A stretch of 43,824 nt of DNA, taken from assembly GCA_947479475.1 (NCBI GenBank), contig CANJZW010000033.1, forward strand, positions 1-43,824. The letters run 5' to 3'. Below are positions 8,592-17,879 of the stretch, in pieces. The notes beneath the pieces were generated by a model. It made no database searches and had not been told where the DNA came from. It saw only the letters and a program-made list of their open reading frames with translations. Position 1 is the stretch's first letter. The number at the start of each line of letters is the position of its first letter. Both the position numbers and the translations under genes were made by a program. Source of the DNA: Chthoniobacteraceae bacterium. GTDB taxonomy: Bacteria > Verrucomicrobiota > Verrucomicrobiia > Chthoniobacterales > Chthoniobacteraceae.

Positions 8592-9785
8592 CTACCTGTA
8601 GTCGCCGAGGGCGCCGACGAGTTCGTCGATCTGGGCGTGGGTGTGGTGGGCGTTCATGTTGAAGCGCAGGCGGGCCTTCCCGCGTTTGACGGCGGGATAG
8701 AGGATGGAGTCCACGTGGAAACCACGCTCGCTCAATTCGTACGCCGAACGCTCGCATTTTTCCTCGTCCCCGATGAGAACCGGTACGATGCAGGTTTCCT
8801 TCGAGACCAGAGGCATCTCAAGGGCTTCCACCCTCTCGACGAAATACCGCTGGTTGTCCCACAGTCGTTCCCTACGTTCCGGTTCGTTTTTGACGATGTC
8901 CAGAGCCGCTGTCACCGCGTAAACTTGGTCGGGCGGCATGGTCGAGGTGAACCCGTAGGCGCTGCTGGTGAAGCGGAGGGTGTCGGAAATATAATTTTCC
9001 GTGGCGATGAATCCTCCAATCGCCCCATAGGCTTTGCTCAGGGTTCCCATCGAAATGAGACGAGGGCTGTTCACCCCGAAATGCTCGCCAATGCCTCCGC
9101 CCGTGGCACCGATCACGCCTGTGCCGTGCGCGTCATCCACGTAGAGTGTCGCATCAAATTCGTCGGCGATCTGGATGAGGTCGGGCAGGGGAGCAATGTC
9201 CCCGTCCATGCTAAAGACGCCGTCGCTGACGATGATTTTTGTGGTCGCGCTTGAGGACTTTAGTTTTTTGCGAAGGTCCTCCATGTCGCAGTGTGCGTAG
9301 GTGAGCTTCGGAATGCCGGAAAGGGCGATGCCTTCGCGGATACTGGTGTGGTTGGACTCGTCTGAAAAATAAGCGTATTTATGGCGCTTTGTCGGACGGA
9401 ACCCGTAAACCCGGGGCAACATACCGCTCCGTGGCAGAGCAGAAAGAACGCCCACGTTTGTGAGATACCCCGTGGCGTAGAGCATGGCGGAGTCCTTGCC
9501 CTTGAGCGTGGCAAGTTTGCGCTCCAAATTGACGTAGATCTCCATGTCGCCCCCCAAGAGGCGGGACTCGCAGTTGGCGACCCCGTAACGCTCCAGGCCC
9601 TCGCGCGCAGCCGCGATCATTCGTGGATCGTGAGCCAGCGCCAGATAGTTGTTGGAACTGAAGGAAACCATTTGGTTCCCTTCGCATTCGAATACTGGAT
9701 TTGGGAGGGAGGAAACTTGGGGAATCCGGTGAAATGCGGTTTCCTGAGAATCTATCCAACTTGTGATTTCACGAAGTTCCTGCAT
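8592..9785 (-). CDS. Alpha-oxoamine synthase family PLP enzyme (BioF/KBL-like)
   Basis: A 397-residue fold-type I PLP enzyme that condenses an acyl-CoA with an amino acid. The family includes 8-amino-7-oxononanoate synthase (BioF), 2-amino-3-ketobutyrate CoA ligase, 5-aminolevulinate synthase and serine palmitoyltransferase. Visible motifs are FSSNNYLALAHDPR near the N-terminus, LLGGDMEIYVNLE, VSDGVFSMDGDIAPL, VDDAHGTGVIGATGGG (Asp/His contacting PLP), and SMGTLSKAYGAIGGF with the PLP lysine at about residue 250. Which member it is cannot be told from sequence alone; no other biotin, haem or threonine-degradation genes lie nearby. I chose ATG 9785 because translating farther upstream from a TTG at 9848 would run through the gltA terminator. 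The start is only 26 bases after that terminator's T-run. Confidence 0.9.
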   Translation of the reverse strand: MQELREITSWIDSQETAFHRIPQVSSLPNPVFECEGNQMVSFSSNNYLALAHDPRMIAAAREGLERYGVANCESRLLGGDMEIYVNLERKLATLKGKDSAMLYATGYLTNVGVLSALPRSGMLPRVYGFRPTKRHKYAYFSDESNHTSIREGIALSGIPKLTYAHCDMEDLRKKLKSSSATTKIIVSDGVFSMDGDIAPLPDLIQIADEFDATLYVDDAHGTGVIGATGGGIGEHFGVNSPRLISMGTLSKAYGAIGGFIATENYISDTLRFTSSAYGFTSTMPPDQVYAVTAALDIVKNEPERRERLWDNQRYFVERVEALEMPLVSKETCIVPVLIGDEEKCERSAYELSERGFHVDSILYPAVKRGKARLRFNMNAHHTHAQIDELVGALGDYR

Positions 9786-9811
9786 TAGGACAAATGGGAG
9801 GTCAGCGGGAG

Positions 9812-9852
9812 AAAAAAATTTGGCCAGAATCGCAAGGATACTGGCCAAATTT
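9812..9852 (-). terminator. Intrinsic terminator after gltA
   Basis: On the minus strand, AAATTTGGCCAG and CTGGCCAAATTT form a perfect 12-bp stem around a 13-base loop. It is followed by a run of seven T in total, three of them at the stem end. It begins 31 bases after the gltA stop, so it should end the sucC-sucD-gltA transcript. It also lies only 26 bases before the start of the alpha-oxoamine synthase gene. Confidence 0.9.
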
Positions 9853-9883
9853 GGAATAACGTTAACTCAGTGAGAGAAAGCGT

Positions 9884-10999
9884 TTAGCGCTCTGCAATCG
9901 GTTTGACGGTCTTGCCAACCGCCGGACCAGTGTATTCGCTCAGAGGGCGATACAGGCGGTTGTCTGCGAGCTGCTCAAGGACGTGAGCTGTCCAGCCGGC
10001 GGTACGGGAGATGGCAAAGATTGGCGTGAAAAGGTCCGTCGGAATGCCGAGGGAGTAGTACACTGTGGCAGAGTAGAAATCGACGTTCGCGTTAAGATGC
10101 TTCTTTTCGCGCATGACCTCCGCAATCCGCTCGCTCATTCGGATCCACTTCGGTTCGCCGAGTTGGTCGGTCATCTTGATCGCCATGTTGCGCAGGTGCG
10201 GGGCGCGCGGGTCGAGCACCTTGTAGACGCGGTGACCGATACCCATGATCTTCGCCTTTTTAGCGAACTGCTCTTCAAGCCAGGAGTCGACCCTGTCTTC
10301 GGAGCCGATCTCCTGAAGCATGTGGATGACCCCTTCGTTGGCTCCGCCGTGGAGCGGTCCCTTGAGGGTGCCAATGGCGGATGTGATCGCGGAGAACATG
10401 TCGCTCAAGGTCGCAACCGTCACACGTGCCGAGAAGGTGCTGGCGTTCATGCCATGGTCGGCATGCAGTACGTAAGCGATGTCGAGTGTGTCCGTCGCCT
10501 CCTTGGTGGGGACTTCGCCGTTGATGAGGTAAAGGAAGTGCGCGGCTTCTCCCAGATCGGTACGGATGGGCGGCAAATCCTTGCCCTGCCGGATGCGATG
10601 GAAGTAGGCGGCGATGATCCCGATTTTCGCGGTGATCTGCAGGGCGCGCTCCAAATTGGCGTTTTCTCCGGTGGCGTGGTCAAACAGGCCAAGCATGGAA
10701 ACTCCCGTGCGGATGACATCCATCGGGCCGGCATCTTTTGGCACGGATTTCAGAAAGGCAACCACCTCGGGGGGCAGCGAACGCGCGGTGCTGAGTTTGG
10801 TTTTGAGGTCGGCGAGTTGCTGCGGGTTGGGGAGTTCCCCGTGCCAGAGCAGGTGGATGATTTCTTCGAAGGTGACTTTTCCAGCCAGTTCGTTGATGTC
10901 GTAGCCGGCGTAGATGAGCTGACCAATGTCCCCAAGGACGTCGGAGATGGCAGTGGAGTTGGCGATAATTCCTTCGAGTCCTTTGGCGACGAGCGGCAT
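9884..10999 (-). CDS. gltA: Citrate synthase
   Basis: It condenses acetyl-CoA with oxaloacetate to citrate in the TCA cycle. The 371-residue protein is of the short bacterial type (like CitZ or methylcitrate synthase) rather than the ~430-residue hexameric E. coli type. Catalytic residues are visible: the histidine in LHADHGMNAST, the histidine in GPLHGGANEGV and the aspartate in NANVDFYSATVYYSLGIP. It also has MGIGHRVYKVLDPRAP and the C-terminal arginine region. It is the last gene of sucC-sucD-gltA, 45 bases after sucD, and is followed by a strong terminator. 2-Methylcitrate synthase activity is possible for this subtype, but the pairing with sucCD favours citrate synthase. Confidence 0.95.
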   Translation of the reverse strand: MPLVAKGLEGIIANSTAISDVLGDIGQLIYAGYDINELAGKVTFEEIIHLLWHGELPNPQQLADLKTKLSTARSLPPEVVAFLKSVPKDAGPMDVIRTGVSMLGLFDHATGENANLERALQITAKIGIIAAYFHRIRQGKDLPPIRTDLGEAAHFLYLINGEVPTKEATDTLDIAYVLHADHGMNASTFSARVTVATLSDMFSAITSAIGTLKGPLHGGANEGVIHMLQEIGSEDRVDSWLEEQFAKKAKIMGIGHRVYKVLDPRAPHLRNMAIKMTDQLGEPKWIRMSERIAEVMREKKHLNANVDFYSATVYYSLGIPTDLFTPIFAISRTAGWTAHVLEQLADNRLYRPLSEYTGPAVGKTVKPIAER

Positions 11000-11044
11000 A
11001 ATTTTAGGGGCGGTTTGGCGGTTGTCGGGTTTCGAGGCGTGATG

Positions 11045-11953
11045 CTAGAGCTTTCCCCAGAGCTGAAGCAAGGTCTCAGCCATCACGGACGGTGTTTCCG
11101 CCACTGCGATGCCCGCGGCTTTCATCGCCGCGATCTTGCCTTCGGCGGTGCCTTTGCCGCCGGAAACAATCGCCCCGGCGTGGCCCATGCGGCGTCCGGG
11201 AGGCGCGGTCGTACCCGCAATAAAGCCCGCGATGGGTTTCTTGCAGTGGGCTCCCGCCCATTCCGCGGCTTCTTCCTCAGCGGAACCGCCGATTTCGCCG
11301 ATCATGATGATGGCTTCCGTCTCGGGGTCGTCGTTGAACATCTTTAAAACGTCCAGATGCGAGGTGCCGTTGACTGGATCCCCGCCAATACCCACGCAGG
11401 TGGACTGGCCGTAGCCGCGTGAAGTGAGCTGCCAGACGGCTTCATAAGTCAAAGTCCCGGAACGGGAAACAACGCCAACGTTGCCTTTCTTGTGAATGTA
11501 CCCGGGAGCGATGCCGATCCGGCAACCGCCGAGGGAGTCTTTGCCTTCGCCAGGAGTGACCAAGCCGGGGCAGTTGGGCCCGATGAGGCGCGTTTTGCCG
11601 CCCGAAATCTTGGATTTGACCCGGATCATGTCGTTAATGGGAATCCCCTCGGTGATCGCGACCACCAGGGCCAAACCTGCGTCCGCCGATTCCAAGATGG
11701 CGTCCGCGGCGAAGGGTGGGGGCACGAACACGGCAGAAACCGTGGCGCCCGTCTGTCTGGCGGCCTCTTCGACGGTGTCGAAAATGGGGACTTTGTGGGA
11801 GCCGTGTTCAAAGAACTGGCCGCCCTTGCCCGGGGTGACGCCTGCGACGATCAAAGAGCCGTAGTCGAGGGAGAGTTGGGCGTGTTTGGCGCCAAAGCTG
11901 CCGGTGATGCCCTGGACCAGAACTCGGGTTTGAGGAGTGACTAAAATGGCCAT
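11045..11953 (-). CDS. sucD: Succinate-CoA ligase, alpha subunit
   Basis: This is the CoA-binding and phosphohistidine subunit of succinyl-CoA synthetase, which makes ATP or GTP while converting succinyl-CoA to succinate. Its 302 residues are close to the family length of ~290. The N-terminal CoA-binding Rossmann domain reads [36 protein letters not shown] and [14 protein letters not shown] follow. The phosphorylated histidine lies in [17 protein letters not shown] at about residue 257. The gene is 24 bases downstream of sucC, as usual for this heterodimer. Confidence 0.97.
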   Translation of the reverse strand: MAILVTPQTRVLVQGITGSFGAKHAQLSLDYGSLIVAGVTPGKGGQFFEHGSHKVPIFDTVEEAARQTGATVSAVFVPPPFAADAILESADAGLALVVAITEGIPINDMIRVKSKISGGKTRLIGPNCPGLVTPGEGKDSLGGCRIGIAPGYIHKKGNVGVVSRSGTLTYEAVWQLTSRGYGQSTCVGIGGDPVNGTSHLDVLKMFNDDPETEAIIMIGEIGGSAEEEAAEWAGAHCKKPIAGFIAGTTAPPGRRMGHAGAIVSGGKGTAEGKIAAMKAAGIAVAETPSVMAETLLQLWGKL

Positions 11954-11977
11954 GGTAAAATTGGTCTGGTGTTTGAG

Positions 11978-13165
11978 TTAGGCGGCGGCAACGGCGGCCA
12001 CAATCTTGGCGGCGGCATCCGCCATGGAGGAGGCGCTCAGGAGCGCAAGACCGCTTTCGGCCAGGGTGTGTTTGCCAGCTTCCACGTTGTTGCCCTCAAG
12101 CCGGACGACCAAGGGCAGGGTAAGCCCTGTTTCACGTGCGGCGTCGACGATCCCGTGAGCGATCACGTTGCAGTCCATAATCCCGCCGAAAATGTTCACC
12201 ATGATGCCTTTAACCGCTTTGTCCCCAAGGATGATCTTGAAGGCCGCGCTGACCTGTTCCTTCGTGGCGCCGCCGCCGACGTCCAGGAAATTGGCGGGTT
12301 TTCCGCCGGAATGCTGGATGATATCCATCGTGGCCATCGCAAGACCCGCGCCGTTGACCAGGCAAGCGATGTTGCCATCGAGGCCGATGTAGTTGAGATT
12401 GAACTCGCTAGCCGCCACCTCGCGGGGGTCTTCCTCGGCTTTGTCGCGCATCGCCACGATGGCGGGTTGGCGATAAAGGGCGTTGTCGTCAAAATTGAAC
12501 TTCGCATCCAGAGCGAGCAGGCGCCCGTCGGGAGTCACGACCAGTGGGTTGATTTCCACCATGGTGCAGTCCGACTCGATATACGTGCGGTAGAGGGCAG
12601 TAAAGAGTTTGCTCGCCTGCGTCATCAAAGGCCCGCGCAGTCCGAGGGCCGCCGCGATTTTACGGGTCTGGTAGGGCTGGATCCCCAAAAACGGATCAAT
12701 GGGAATGCGCAGAATCTTCTCAGGAGAGTGTTCTGCTACGGACTCGATATCGACCCCGCCCTCGGTGCTGGCGATGACCATCGGGCCTGAGGTTTCGCGG
12801 TCGAAAAGAATGGCGAAATAGAGTTCACGCGAAATGTCAACGGCTTCAGCCACGAGGAGCGTTTTGACCAGGCGCCCGTCGGGGCCGGTCTGGTGGGTGA
12901 CGAGAGTCTGCCCCAGCATTTGTTCGGCAAGGTGGCGAACTTCGGCCGGTGTTTTGCAAAGGTGCACCCCACCCTTGAATCCGTTTTTGAAAGTGCCTTT
13001 ACCTCTTCCGCCGGCATGAATCTGCGCTTTGACGACAATCTGTTCAGCACCCAGTTCCTGCGCCGCTTTTTCAGCCTCTTCCGGAGTGAAGGCTGCCTTG
13101 CCTTTTTGGGATGCTACACCGAATTTTTGGAATAGTTCGCGGGCTTGGTACTCGTGGATGTTCAT
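11978..13165 (-). CDS. sucC: Succinate-CoA ligase, beta subunit
   Basis: This is the nucleotide-binding ATP-grasp subunit that pairs with SucD. The 395-residue protein starts [17 protein letters not shown], the diagnostic N-terminus. It has [19 protein letters not shown] for nucleotide binding and [11 protein letters not shown] with the Mg-binding Glu/Asn. The C-terminal CoA-ligase domain contains [11 protein letters not shown] and [17 protein letters not shown]. It is the first gene of sucC-sucD-gltA. The leader is long (290 bp to the next gene) and AT-rich next to the start; no Shine-Dalgarno sequence is present. Confidence 0.97.
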   Translation of the reverse strand: MNIHEYQARELFQKFGVASQKGKAAFTPEEAEKAAQELGAEQIVVKAQIHAGGRGKGTFKNGFKGGVHLCKTPAEVRHLAEQMLGQTLVTHQTGPDGRLVKTLLVAEAVDISRELYFAILFDRETSGPMVIASTEGGVDIESVAEHSPEKILRIPIDPFLGIQPYQTRKIAAALGLRGPLMTQASKLFTALYRTYIESDCTMVEINPLVVTPDGRLLALDAKFNFDDNALYRQPAIVAMRDKAEEDPREVAASEFNLNYIGLDGNIACLVNGAGLAMATMDIIQHSGGKPANFLDVGGGATKEQVSAAFKIILGDKAVKGIMVNIFGGIMDCNVIAHGIVDAARETGLTLPLVVRLEGNNVEAGKHTLAESGLALLSASSMADAAAKIVAAVAAA

Positions 13166-13293
13166 GAACGATTGAAATAAAGTTTTAGATTTAACCTGCT
13201 CTGAGCGTCTGCTTTACGGGCTCAATCCACCGGGAGATTTTTCCTGCGGCGGATCGAAGCGGCTCGGAGAGCGCGGATCGGGGGGGGACTTTT

Positions 13294-13320
13294 CTATTAG
13301 GGTGAAGGTGCAATAAGCAA
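13294..13320 (-). promoter_or_regulatory. Candidate promoter of sucC-sucD-gltA
   Basis: On the minus strand, TTGCTT (13320-13315) is separated by 15 bases from TAATAG (13299-13294). The spacing is short for a sigma-70-type promoter. It sits about 130 bases upstream of sucC in an otherwise gene-free 290-bp gap (13166-13455), in which I see nothing else beyond a small T-less hairpin at 13440-13453 after the E2 stop. Confidence 0.3.
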
Positions 13321-13455
13321 GGGTAGGTTTGCGGGCGCCGCCGGAATCTTGGGGAAATGACAATTTCCGAATTTGCGGATCCGGCAGTATTCGAGGCGCT
13401 TACATGAGCGCAGCTCCCTCTGAGGGCCGGTCAGGGATTCCGGGAAGCCTCCCGA

Positions 13456-14694
13456 TTACAACCCTTCGGGAGTGGCCAGCAGCTCCGCAATCCGCACCAG
13501 AAGCCTGCCTGCGCCGCCCCCGTCCAGAACGCGGTGGTCGAAGGAGAGAGTGAAGTGCGCTTCGGTGGCCGGGAGGAAGGATGCGGAGGCGGCGTCCCAG
13601 CGTGGGACAACGCGGCCCGCGCCCATGCCAAGGACGAGTGTCTGCTCGGGGAGGGGAATGGGGGTGGCCCATTCGAGGCCGAAGGAACCGAAGTTGGTGA
13701 CGGTGGCGATGGAGCCGCCTGTGGCGTCGGCGGGAAGGCGGCGGCGGCGGGCCAGGTCGACAAGCTCGTTGTACCTCAAGACAAGTGCATTAAGGGGAGT
13801 GCGGTCGGCGTTGCGTAGGACCGGCACGAGGACGCCGTCTTCGGCTTCGACGGCGAACCCGACGTCGATAGACCGGGGGTGGACGATTTTGTCGCCGATC
13901 AGACGCCCGGCCAGTGCGCTGTTTTCGCCGAGCGCGATAGCGAGTGCGCGCAGGCCGTAGAGTGCGGGGCCCGGTTTTGGCGTGGAGTTTTTGCGGTGGG
14001 CGAGAAGGGGGTCGATGACCAGGGGCATGCCGACGGTGGCGATGGGGCGTGTCCAGGAGCGGCGCATGGCGTCGGCCACGGCGACTCGCATGCTGGAGGC
14101 TTGGGAGAGTTGTTGCTGGTCGAGTTGGGAGAGGAATTTTTCGAAGTCCTCGATGGTCAGGCGCCCGGCGGCCCCGCTGCCGGCGATCCCGGCGAGATCC
14201 GCGGCGTGGAGCCCGAGTTCGGCCATGCGAGCCTTCAAGCGTGGGGAAAGGAAGCTGGCTCCCGAGGCGTGGGCGGGTACGGGAAGTCCACGCAGAGTGG
14301 GGGCGACGCCACCGCCCGGTTTCTGGGGAGGCGGGGATTGTAAAAAGGGAGCCGCGGCGGCATCTGCCGGGGAAAAACCGTGCGGCAGGGATTCCCGCAT
14401 GGGAGAGGGTTCGGGTGGAACGCCATCGAGACCGAGCCTGCGGGCCTCTTCCTCGGAACATTCGACGAAGCCCAGGGTTTCCCCGACGGCGTAACTGCTT
14501 TGGATCTGGGCGATCCATTCCACGACCCGGCCGGAACAGGGGGAGGTGACGCCCATGACGGCTTTTTGAGTCTCCACTTCCAAGACGTCCTGGTCGCACT
14601 CCACCTCGTCACCGGCAACGATGTTGTAGGCGACGATGGTCGCTTCGGCGATGGACTCGCCCAGTTGGGGCATGACGATGGGAATGCGAGGCAT
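13456..14694 (-). CDS. 2-oxoacid dehydrogenase dihydrolipoyl acyltransferase (E2)
   Basis: This is the core of a pyruvate, branched-chain or acetoin-type dehydrogenase complex. From ATG 14694 the 412-residue protein has one lipoyl domain (residues ~1-78, VMPQLGESIAEATIV) with lipoyl-lysine K44 in VETQKAVMGV, where most family members have ETDKA. A Pro/Ala linker leads to the peripheral-subunit-binding domain (~135-175, SPRLKARMAELGLHAADL). The C-terminal catalytic domain ends SFDHRVLDGGGAGRLL with the active-site His and Asp. A longer reading to 14778 would overlap the preceding gene and lacks family similarity. It is the third gene of E1alpha-E1beta-E2; no E3 lies nearby, so E3 must be encoded elsewhere. 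The substrate cannot be decided from sequence. Confidence 0.92.
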   Translation of the reverse strand: MPRIPIVMPQLGESIAEATIVAYNIVAGDEVECDQDVLEVETQKAVMGVTSPCSGRVVEWIAQIQSSYAVGETLGFVECSEEEARRLGLDGVPPEPSPMRESLPHGFSPADAAAAPFLQSPPPQKPGGGVAPTLRGLPVPAHASGASFLSPRLKARMAELGLHAADLAGIAGSGAAGRLTIEDFEKFLSQLDQQQLSQASSMRVAVADAMRRSWTRPIATVGMPLVIDPLLAHRKNSTPKPGPALYGLRALAIALGENSALAGRLIGDKIVHPRSIDVGFAVEAEDGVLVPVLRNADRTPLNALVLRYNELVDLARRRRLPADATGGSIATVTNFGSFGLEWATPIPLPEQTLVLGMGAGRVVPRWDAASASFLPATEAHFTLSFDHRVLDGGGAGRLLVRIAELLATPEGL

Positions 14695-14743
14695 AAGACG
14701 TAGAGAAAAAGAGTTGGGCGGCTGATGCGAGGGGGCGCAGGAA

Positions 14744-15706
14744 TCAGAGCCGCAGAAGATCGCGGAGTGCGTTGGCAATCGTGCTGGCCGTGGGTCTGTG
14801 CGTGCCCCAGAGGTTTGGGTGGAAGGGAACCGGGGTGTCCTTGCTGTTAAGCCGCATGGGAGGGGCGTCCAGGAGGTTGAAGCCGTCGGTGGCGACTCGC
14901 GCCAAGACCTCCGCTGTCACGCCGCCCCAGGGCCAGGCCTCGCCAACGGCAAGGATCCGGCCGGTGCGAGCCACGGAGGCGAGCACGGTGTCGGTGTCCA
15001 GCGGCTTGATGGAGCGCAGATCGATGATTTCAATTTCCCAGCCTTGTGTCGCGAGTTCTTCCGCGGCAGCGAGAGCCTCGTGCAGCATGGCGCTGTAGGT
15101 AACCACGGTGGCGTCCCGCCCGGTGCGGGCGATGCGCGCCTTGCCCACGGGCAGGGCGGTTTCCGGAAGGGATTCCGCCTTGAGGTGGTAGTAGAGGTAC
15201 TTGTGCTCGCAGAAAATGACGGGGTCATCCAGGGCGATGGCCTCCAATAACATGGAGTAGGCATCCTCCACCGTGGCGGGGGTCAGGATGATGAGCCCGG
15301 GGTAGTGGGCGTACAACGCCTCGAGGTTCTGGGAGTGAAAGGGGCCGCTGCCCGGAGTGCCGCCGCTGGGCAAGCGCACGGTGATCGGACACGACTCGCC
15401 CGTGCGCCAAAACATCGTTGCGGCCTGGTTGACAATCTGGTTGAAGCCGACCGTGGAAAAGTCGGCGAACTGCATCTCAATCACCGGGCGCATTCCCTGA
15501 AGGGCCGCTCCGATGGCGGATCCCATCATGGCATCCTCGCAGATCGGGGAATCGATGACCCTGCCCGGAAAACTTTGCGCCAGACTTTTGGTGGCCTTGA
15601 ATGCGCCCCCGAAAAGGCCGATGTCCTGCCCGTAAAGATAGACGCGCGGGTCGTTTTCCAGCGCTTTTCGTTGCGCTTCGCGGATGGCTTCTAAGTACGT
15701 GATCAA
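14744..15706 (-). CDS. 2-oxoacid dehydrogenase E1 component, beta subunit
   Basis: This is the transketolase-like beta half of the thiamine-diphosphate E1 heterotetramer. The 320 residues match the family's ~325. Visible are VYLYGQDIGLFGGAFKATKSL, RVIDSPICEDAMMGSAIGAAL (with the catalytic Glu), EMQFADFSTVGFNQIVNQAA, and the C-terminal domain ATVVTYSAMLHEALAAAEEL and IEIIDLRSIKPLDTDTV. The start appears to be TTG at 15706 (reading M-ITYLEAIREAQ). It lies 36 bases after the E1alpha stop and 49 bases before E2. Confidence 0.94.
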   Translation of the reverse strand: MITYLEAIREAQRKALENDPRVYLYGQDIGLFGGAFKATKSLAQSFPGRVIDSPICEDAMMGSAIGAALQGMRPVIEMQFADFSTVGFNQIVNQAATMFWRTGESCPITVRLPSGGTPGSGPFHSQNLEALYAHYPGLIILTPATVEDAYSMLLEAIALDDPVIFCEHKYLYYHLKAESLPETALPVGKARIARTGRDATVVTYSAMLHEALAAAEELATQGWEIEIIDLRSIKPLDTDTVLASVARTGRILAVGEAWPWGGVTAEVLARVATDGFNLLDAPPMRLNSKDTPVPFHPNLWGTHRPTASTIANALRDLLRL

Positions 15707-15742
15707 AAGAGAAAGAGGTAGGAATCTAGTTTCGCCGCCGCG

Positions 15743-16804
15743 TTACGGTTTGCCTGGGTTGCCTTCAGCTAAATGGCGGTGGGAGAGCGCGCACCATTCT
15801 TCGAGGGCTGGGTCCGGCGCGGGTTCCCGGAGCGCGAAGGCGACCGCCTCGTCGACCTGCACGGCACATTCGCGTGCCCAAACCTCAAGCGACGGGGCAT
15901 CCGCCCAACCGTTGCGTAGCAGATGGCTTTGTGCCACTTCGATGCAATCCCGGCCGAGCGGCAATTTCTTGAAGTGGGATGAAATGTAGTGGGAGTCGTC
16001 GTGTTCCCCGTGGCCTGCGAGGCGGAGGTTGGAGGCCACCACCAATTGCGGCCCGTTTCCCTCGCGGGCTGTGCGGACGGCGTCACCGATGACTTGCAGG
16101 CAGGCGGCAAGGTCGGTGCCATCCACTGAATGGCCATTCACGCCGTACCCGATGGCTTTGTCCACCAAGTCGGCGCAGGCGAACTGCCGATCATTGGGGG
16201 TGGAATAGGCGTACTGGTTGTTTGTAACGACCAATACAAGGGGGAGTTTCTCGACGGCTGCCTGATTGAGGGACTCGTGAAAGGCTCCCGTAGAGGTCGC
16301 TCCGTCGCCGAGGCTGGCGGCGCCCACAGTTCCTGTCTTTCCCTGAAAACGGTGGGCGAGCAGCATTCCATTCACGACGGAAACCATGGCGCCCAGGTGC
16401 GAGATCATGGGAAGAAGGCCGTCTCTCGGGCGGCCCCGGTGCACGTTTCCATCGCGGCCGCGCATGGGACCAGACCTTGCGCCGAGATAGGTCAGGGTGA
16501 AGTCCAAAAGACTCTCGCCAAAAGCGAGTCGTCCCGCTTGATCGCGGATGAGGGGGGCGAAAATGTCTCCTTCTTTCAGGGCGATTCCGGTGGCCACGCT
16601 GATGGCTTCCTGACCTTTACCCAGAAAGACACCGCCGGTGATCCTACCGCCCCGGAAAAGACTGGCGATTTTTTCCTCCGCAACGCGGGCCAGCAGCATC
16701 CATCGGAACGCCCGACGGTAAGTTTCAGTAAAGTCTGAGGTTTTTCCTGCACGACCTGGCGCCTCGGAGAGATGCAACATGGGATTCATCCTAAAGAGAG
16801 GCAT
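15743..16804 (-). CDS. 2-oxoacid dehydrogenase E1 component, alpha subunit
   Basis: This is the thiamine-diphosphate-binding alpha half of the E1 complex, which decarboxylates the 2-oxoacid. The TPP motif is complete: GDGATSTGAFHESLNQAA then TNNQYAYSTP. FLGKGQEAISVATGIAL and MRGRDGNVHRG (phosphorylation-loop region in relatives) are also present. There are three in-frame ATG starts (16804, 16789, 16780); the third has an AGG 9 bases upstream and may be the real one. The gene follows ribF by 52 bases and leads E1alpha-E1beta-E2. Confidence 0.93.
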   Translation of the reverse strand: MPLFRMNPMLHLSEAPGRAGKTSDFTETYRRAFRWMLLARVAEEKIASLFRGGRITGGVFLGKGQEAISVATGIALKEGDIFAPLIRDQAGRLAFGESLLDFTLTYLGARSGPMRGRDGNVHRGRPRDGLLPMISHLGAMVSVVNGMLLAHRFQGKTGTVGAASLGDGATSTGAFHESLNQAAVEKLPLVLVVTNNQYAYSTPNDRQFACADLVDKAIGYGVNGHSVDGTDLAACLQVIGDAVRTAREGNGPQLVVASNLRLAGHGEHDDSHYISSHFKKLPLGRDCIEVAQSHLLRNGWADAPSLEVWARECAVQVDEAVAFALREPAPDPALEEWCALSHRHLAEGNPGKP

Positions 16805-16856
16805 CCTCTGGGCGCAAGGGTTCTCCGCATTTTGCGCTAACCTTTCACCTGAATGT

Positions 16857-17855
16857 CTATTTTGAAGGTTCCTTCCTTTGATGAACGGAATTTTGGGAAC
16901 CTGCCAAGGGGAGGGAAGTTGTCAGTCCAAGGACTTCCTTGGCGCGGAGGGTGTCCAGGTGGATCTGTTGGCGCAGGAGATCCAAAGAAGCAAATTTTTG
17001 TTCGCCCCGGAGAGGGGCGACAAATTCCACTTCTAATATTTTCCCATACAAATCCCCTGAATAATCCAGGAGGTGCACCTCCAGCGTGGGCTGGACAGGG
17101 GAGCACTCCACCGTGGGGCGTGTGCCGAGGTTGGCGACTCCGGGGAGGGGCGCAGCGCCCACCGCGCCCGTAGCGCGGACCGCGTACACCCCGTGGGGGG
17201 GGAGTTGTTCGTTGAAGAGGCCCAGATTCGCCGTTGGAAAACCGAGGGTTCGTCCCAAAGCCCGGCCGCGTTGGACTTCGCCCAACACCGAATAGGCGCG
17301 TCCGAGCAGGCGGCTGGCCTGGACAAAATCGCCCTGGGTCAACGCATTGCGGATGCGCGTGCTGCTAACCGCTTCGCCCTCAAAAAGGATCTCGGGAACG
17401 CCAATTTCCACAAAACCCATCTGGGCGCCAAGTTTGGCCAGGCTTTCGAGATTCCCCTGACGGCCCTTGCCGAAGGACCACTGGTGGCCGACGCAAATGG
17501 CGGCGAGTGGGCGGGCAGTTTGGGCAAGACTGCGGATGAAGTCATCGGCGCTGGTGGCGGCAACCGTGAGATTAAAGGGGAGCAGCAGGGTGTGGGAAAA
17601 TCCCATCGCCTCCAGAAGGCGCATTTTGTGCTCGGCAGCCGTCAGCATCAGGGGGGCGTTTTCGGGACGCAGCACGCGCGCCGGGTGGGGGTCGAAACTG
17701 AGCGGTACCGCGGTGCCACCAATCCGGCGAGCCTCCTCTTGAGCGCGTTCCAGAACCGCCCGATGCCCGAGGTGCAGTCCATCGAACACACCGATGGCTA
17801 GTACCACCGGCCCGGGTACCTGTGCCAGTTCGGAGATGGAATGATGGACTTTCAC
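16857..17855 (-). CDS. ribF: Bifunctional riboflavin kinase / FMN adenylyltransferase
   Basis: It converts riboflavin to FMN and then FAD. The N-terminal nucleotidyltransferase domain has GVFDGLHLGHRAVL (the HxGH motif), SFDPHPARVL and VSSTRIRNAL. The C-terminal riboflavin-kinase domain has GRALGRTLGFPTANLGL, the PHGVYAV strand and GVANLGTRPTV. I chose the GTG at 17855 (VKVHHSISELAQV), giving 332 residues, close to the family's ~310-320. The open frame continues upstream to 17948, but that would overlap truB by 58 bases and adds unrelated residues. It lies directly after truB, the common bacterial order truB-ribF. A strong hairpin spans the truB stop just upstream. Confidence 0.95.
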   Translation of the reverse strand: MKVHHSISELAQVPGPVVLAIGVFDGLHLGHRAVLERAQEEARRIGGTAVPLSFDPHPARVLRPENAPLMLTAAEHKMRLLEAMGFSHTLLLPFNLTVAATSADDFIRSLAQTARPLAAICVGHQWSFGKGRQGNLESLAKLGAQMGFVEIGVPEILFEGEAVSSTRIRNALTQGDFVQASRLLGRAYSVLGEVQRGRALGRTLGFPTANLGLFNEQLPPHGVYAVRATGAVGAAPLPGVANLGTRPTVECSPVQPTLEVHLLDYSGDLYGKILEVEFVAPLRGEQKFASLDLLRQQIHLDTLRAKEVLGLTTSLPLAGSQNSVHQRKEPSK

Positions 17856-17879
17856 GCCGTCTGACTTTGGGGGAAGGAA

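Noticed and set aside
8473..8757. 94-codon minus-strand open frame
   Set aside because: It overlaps the 3' end of the alpha-oxoamine synthase in another frame and shows no family features.
9983..11347. 454-codon plus-strand open frame
   Set aside because: It is antisense to gltA and sucD, which both have complete catalytic motifs; GC-rich codon use leaves long open frames on the opposite strand.
11969..12790. 273-codon plus-strand open frame
   Set aside because: Antisense to sucC, whose family motifs are clear.
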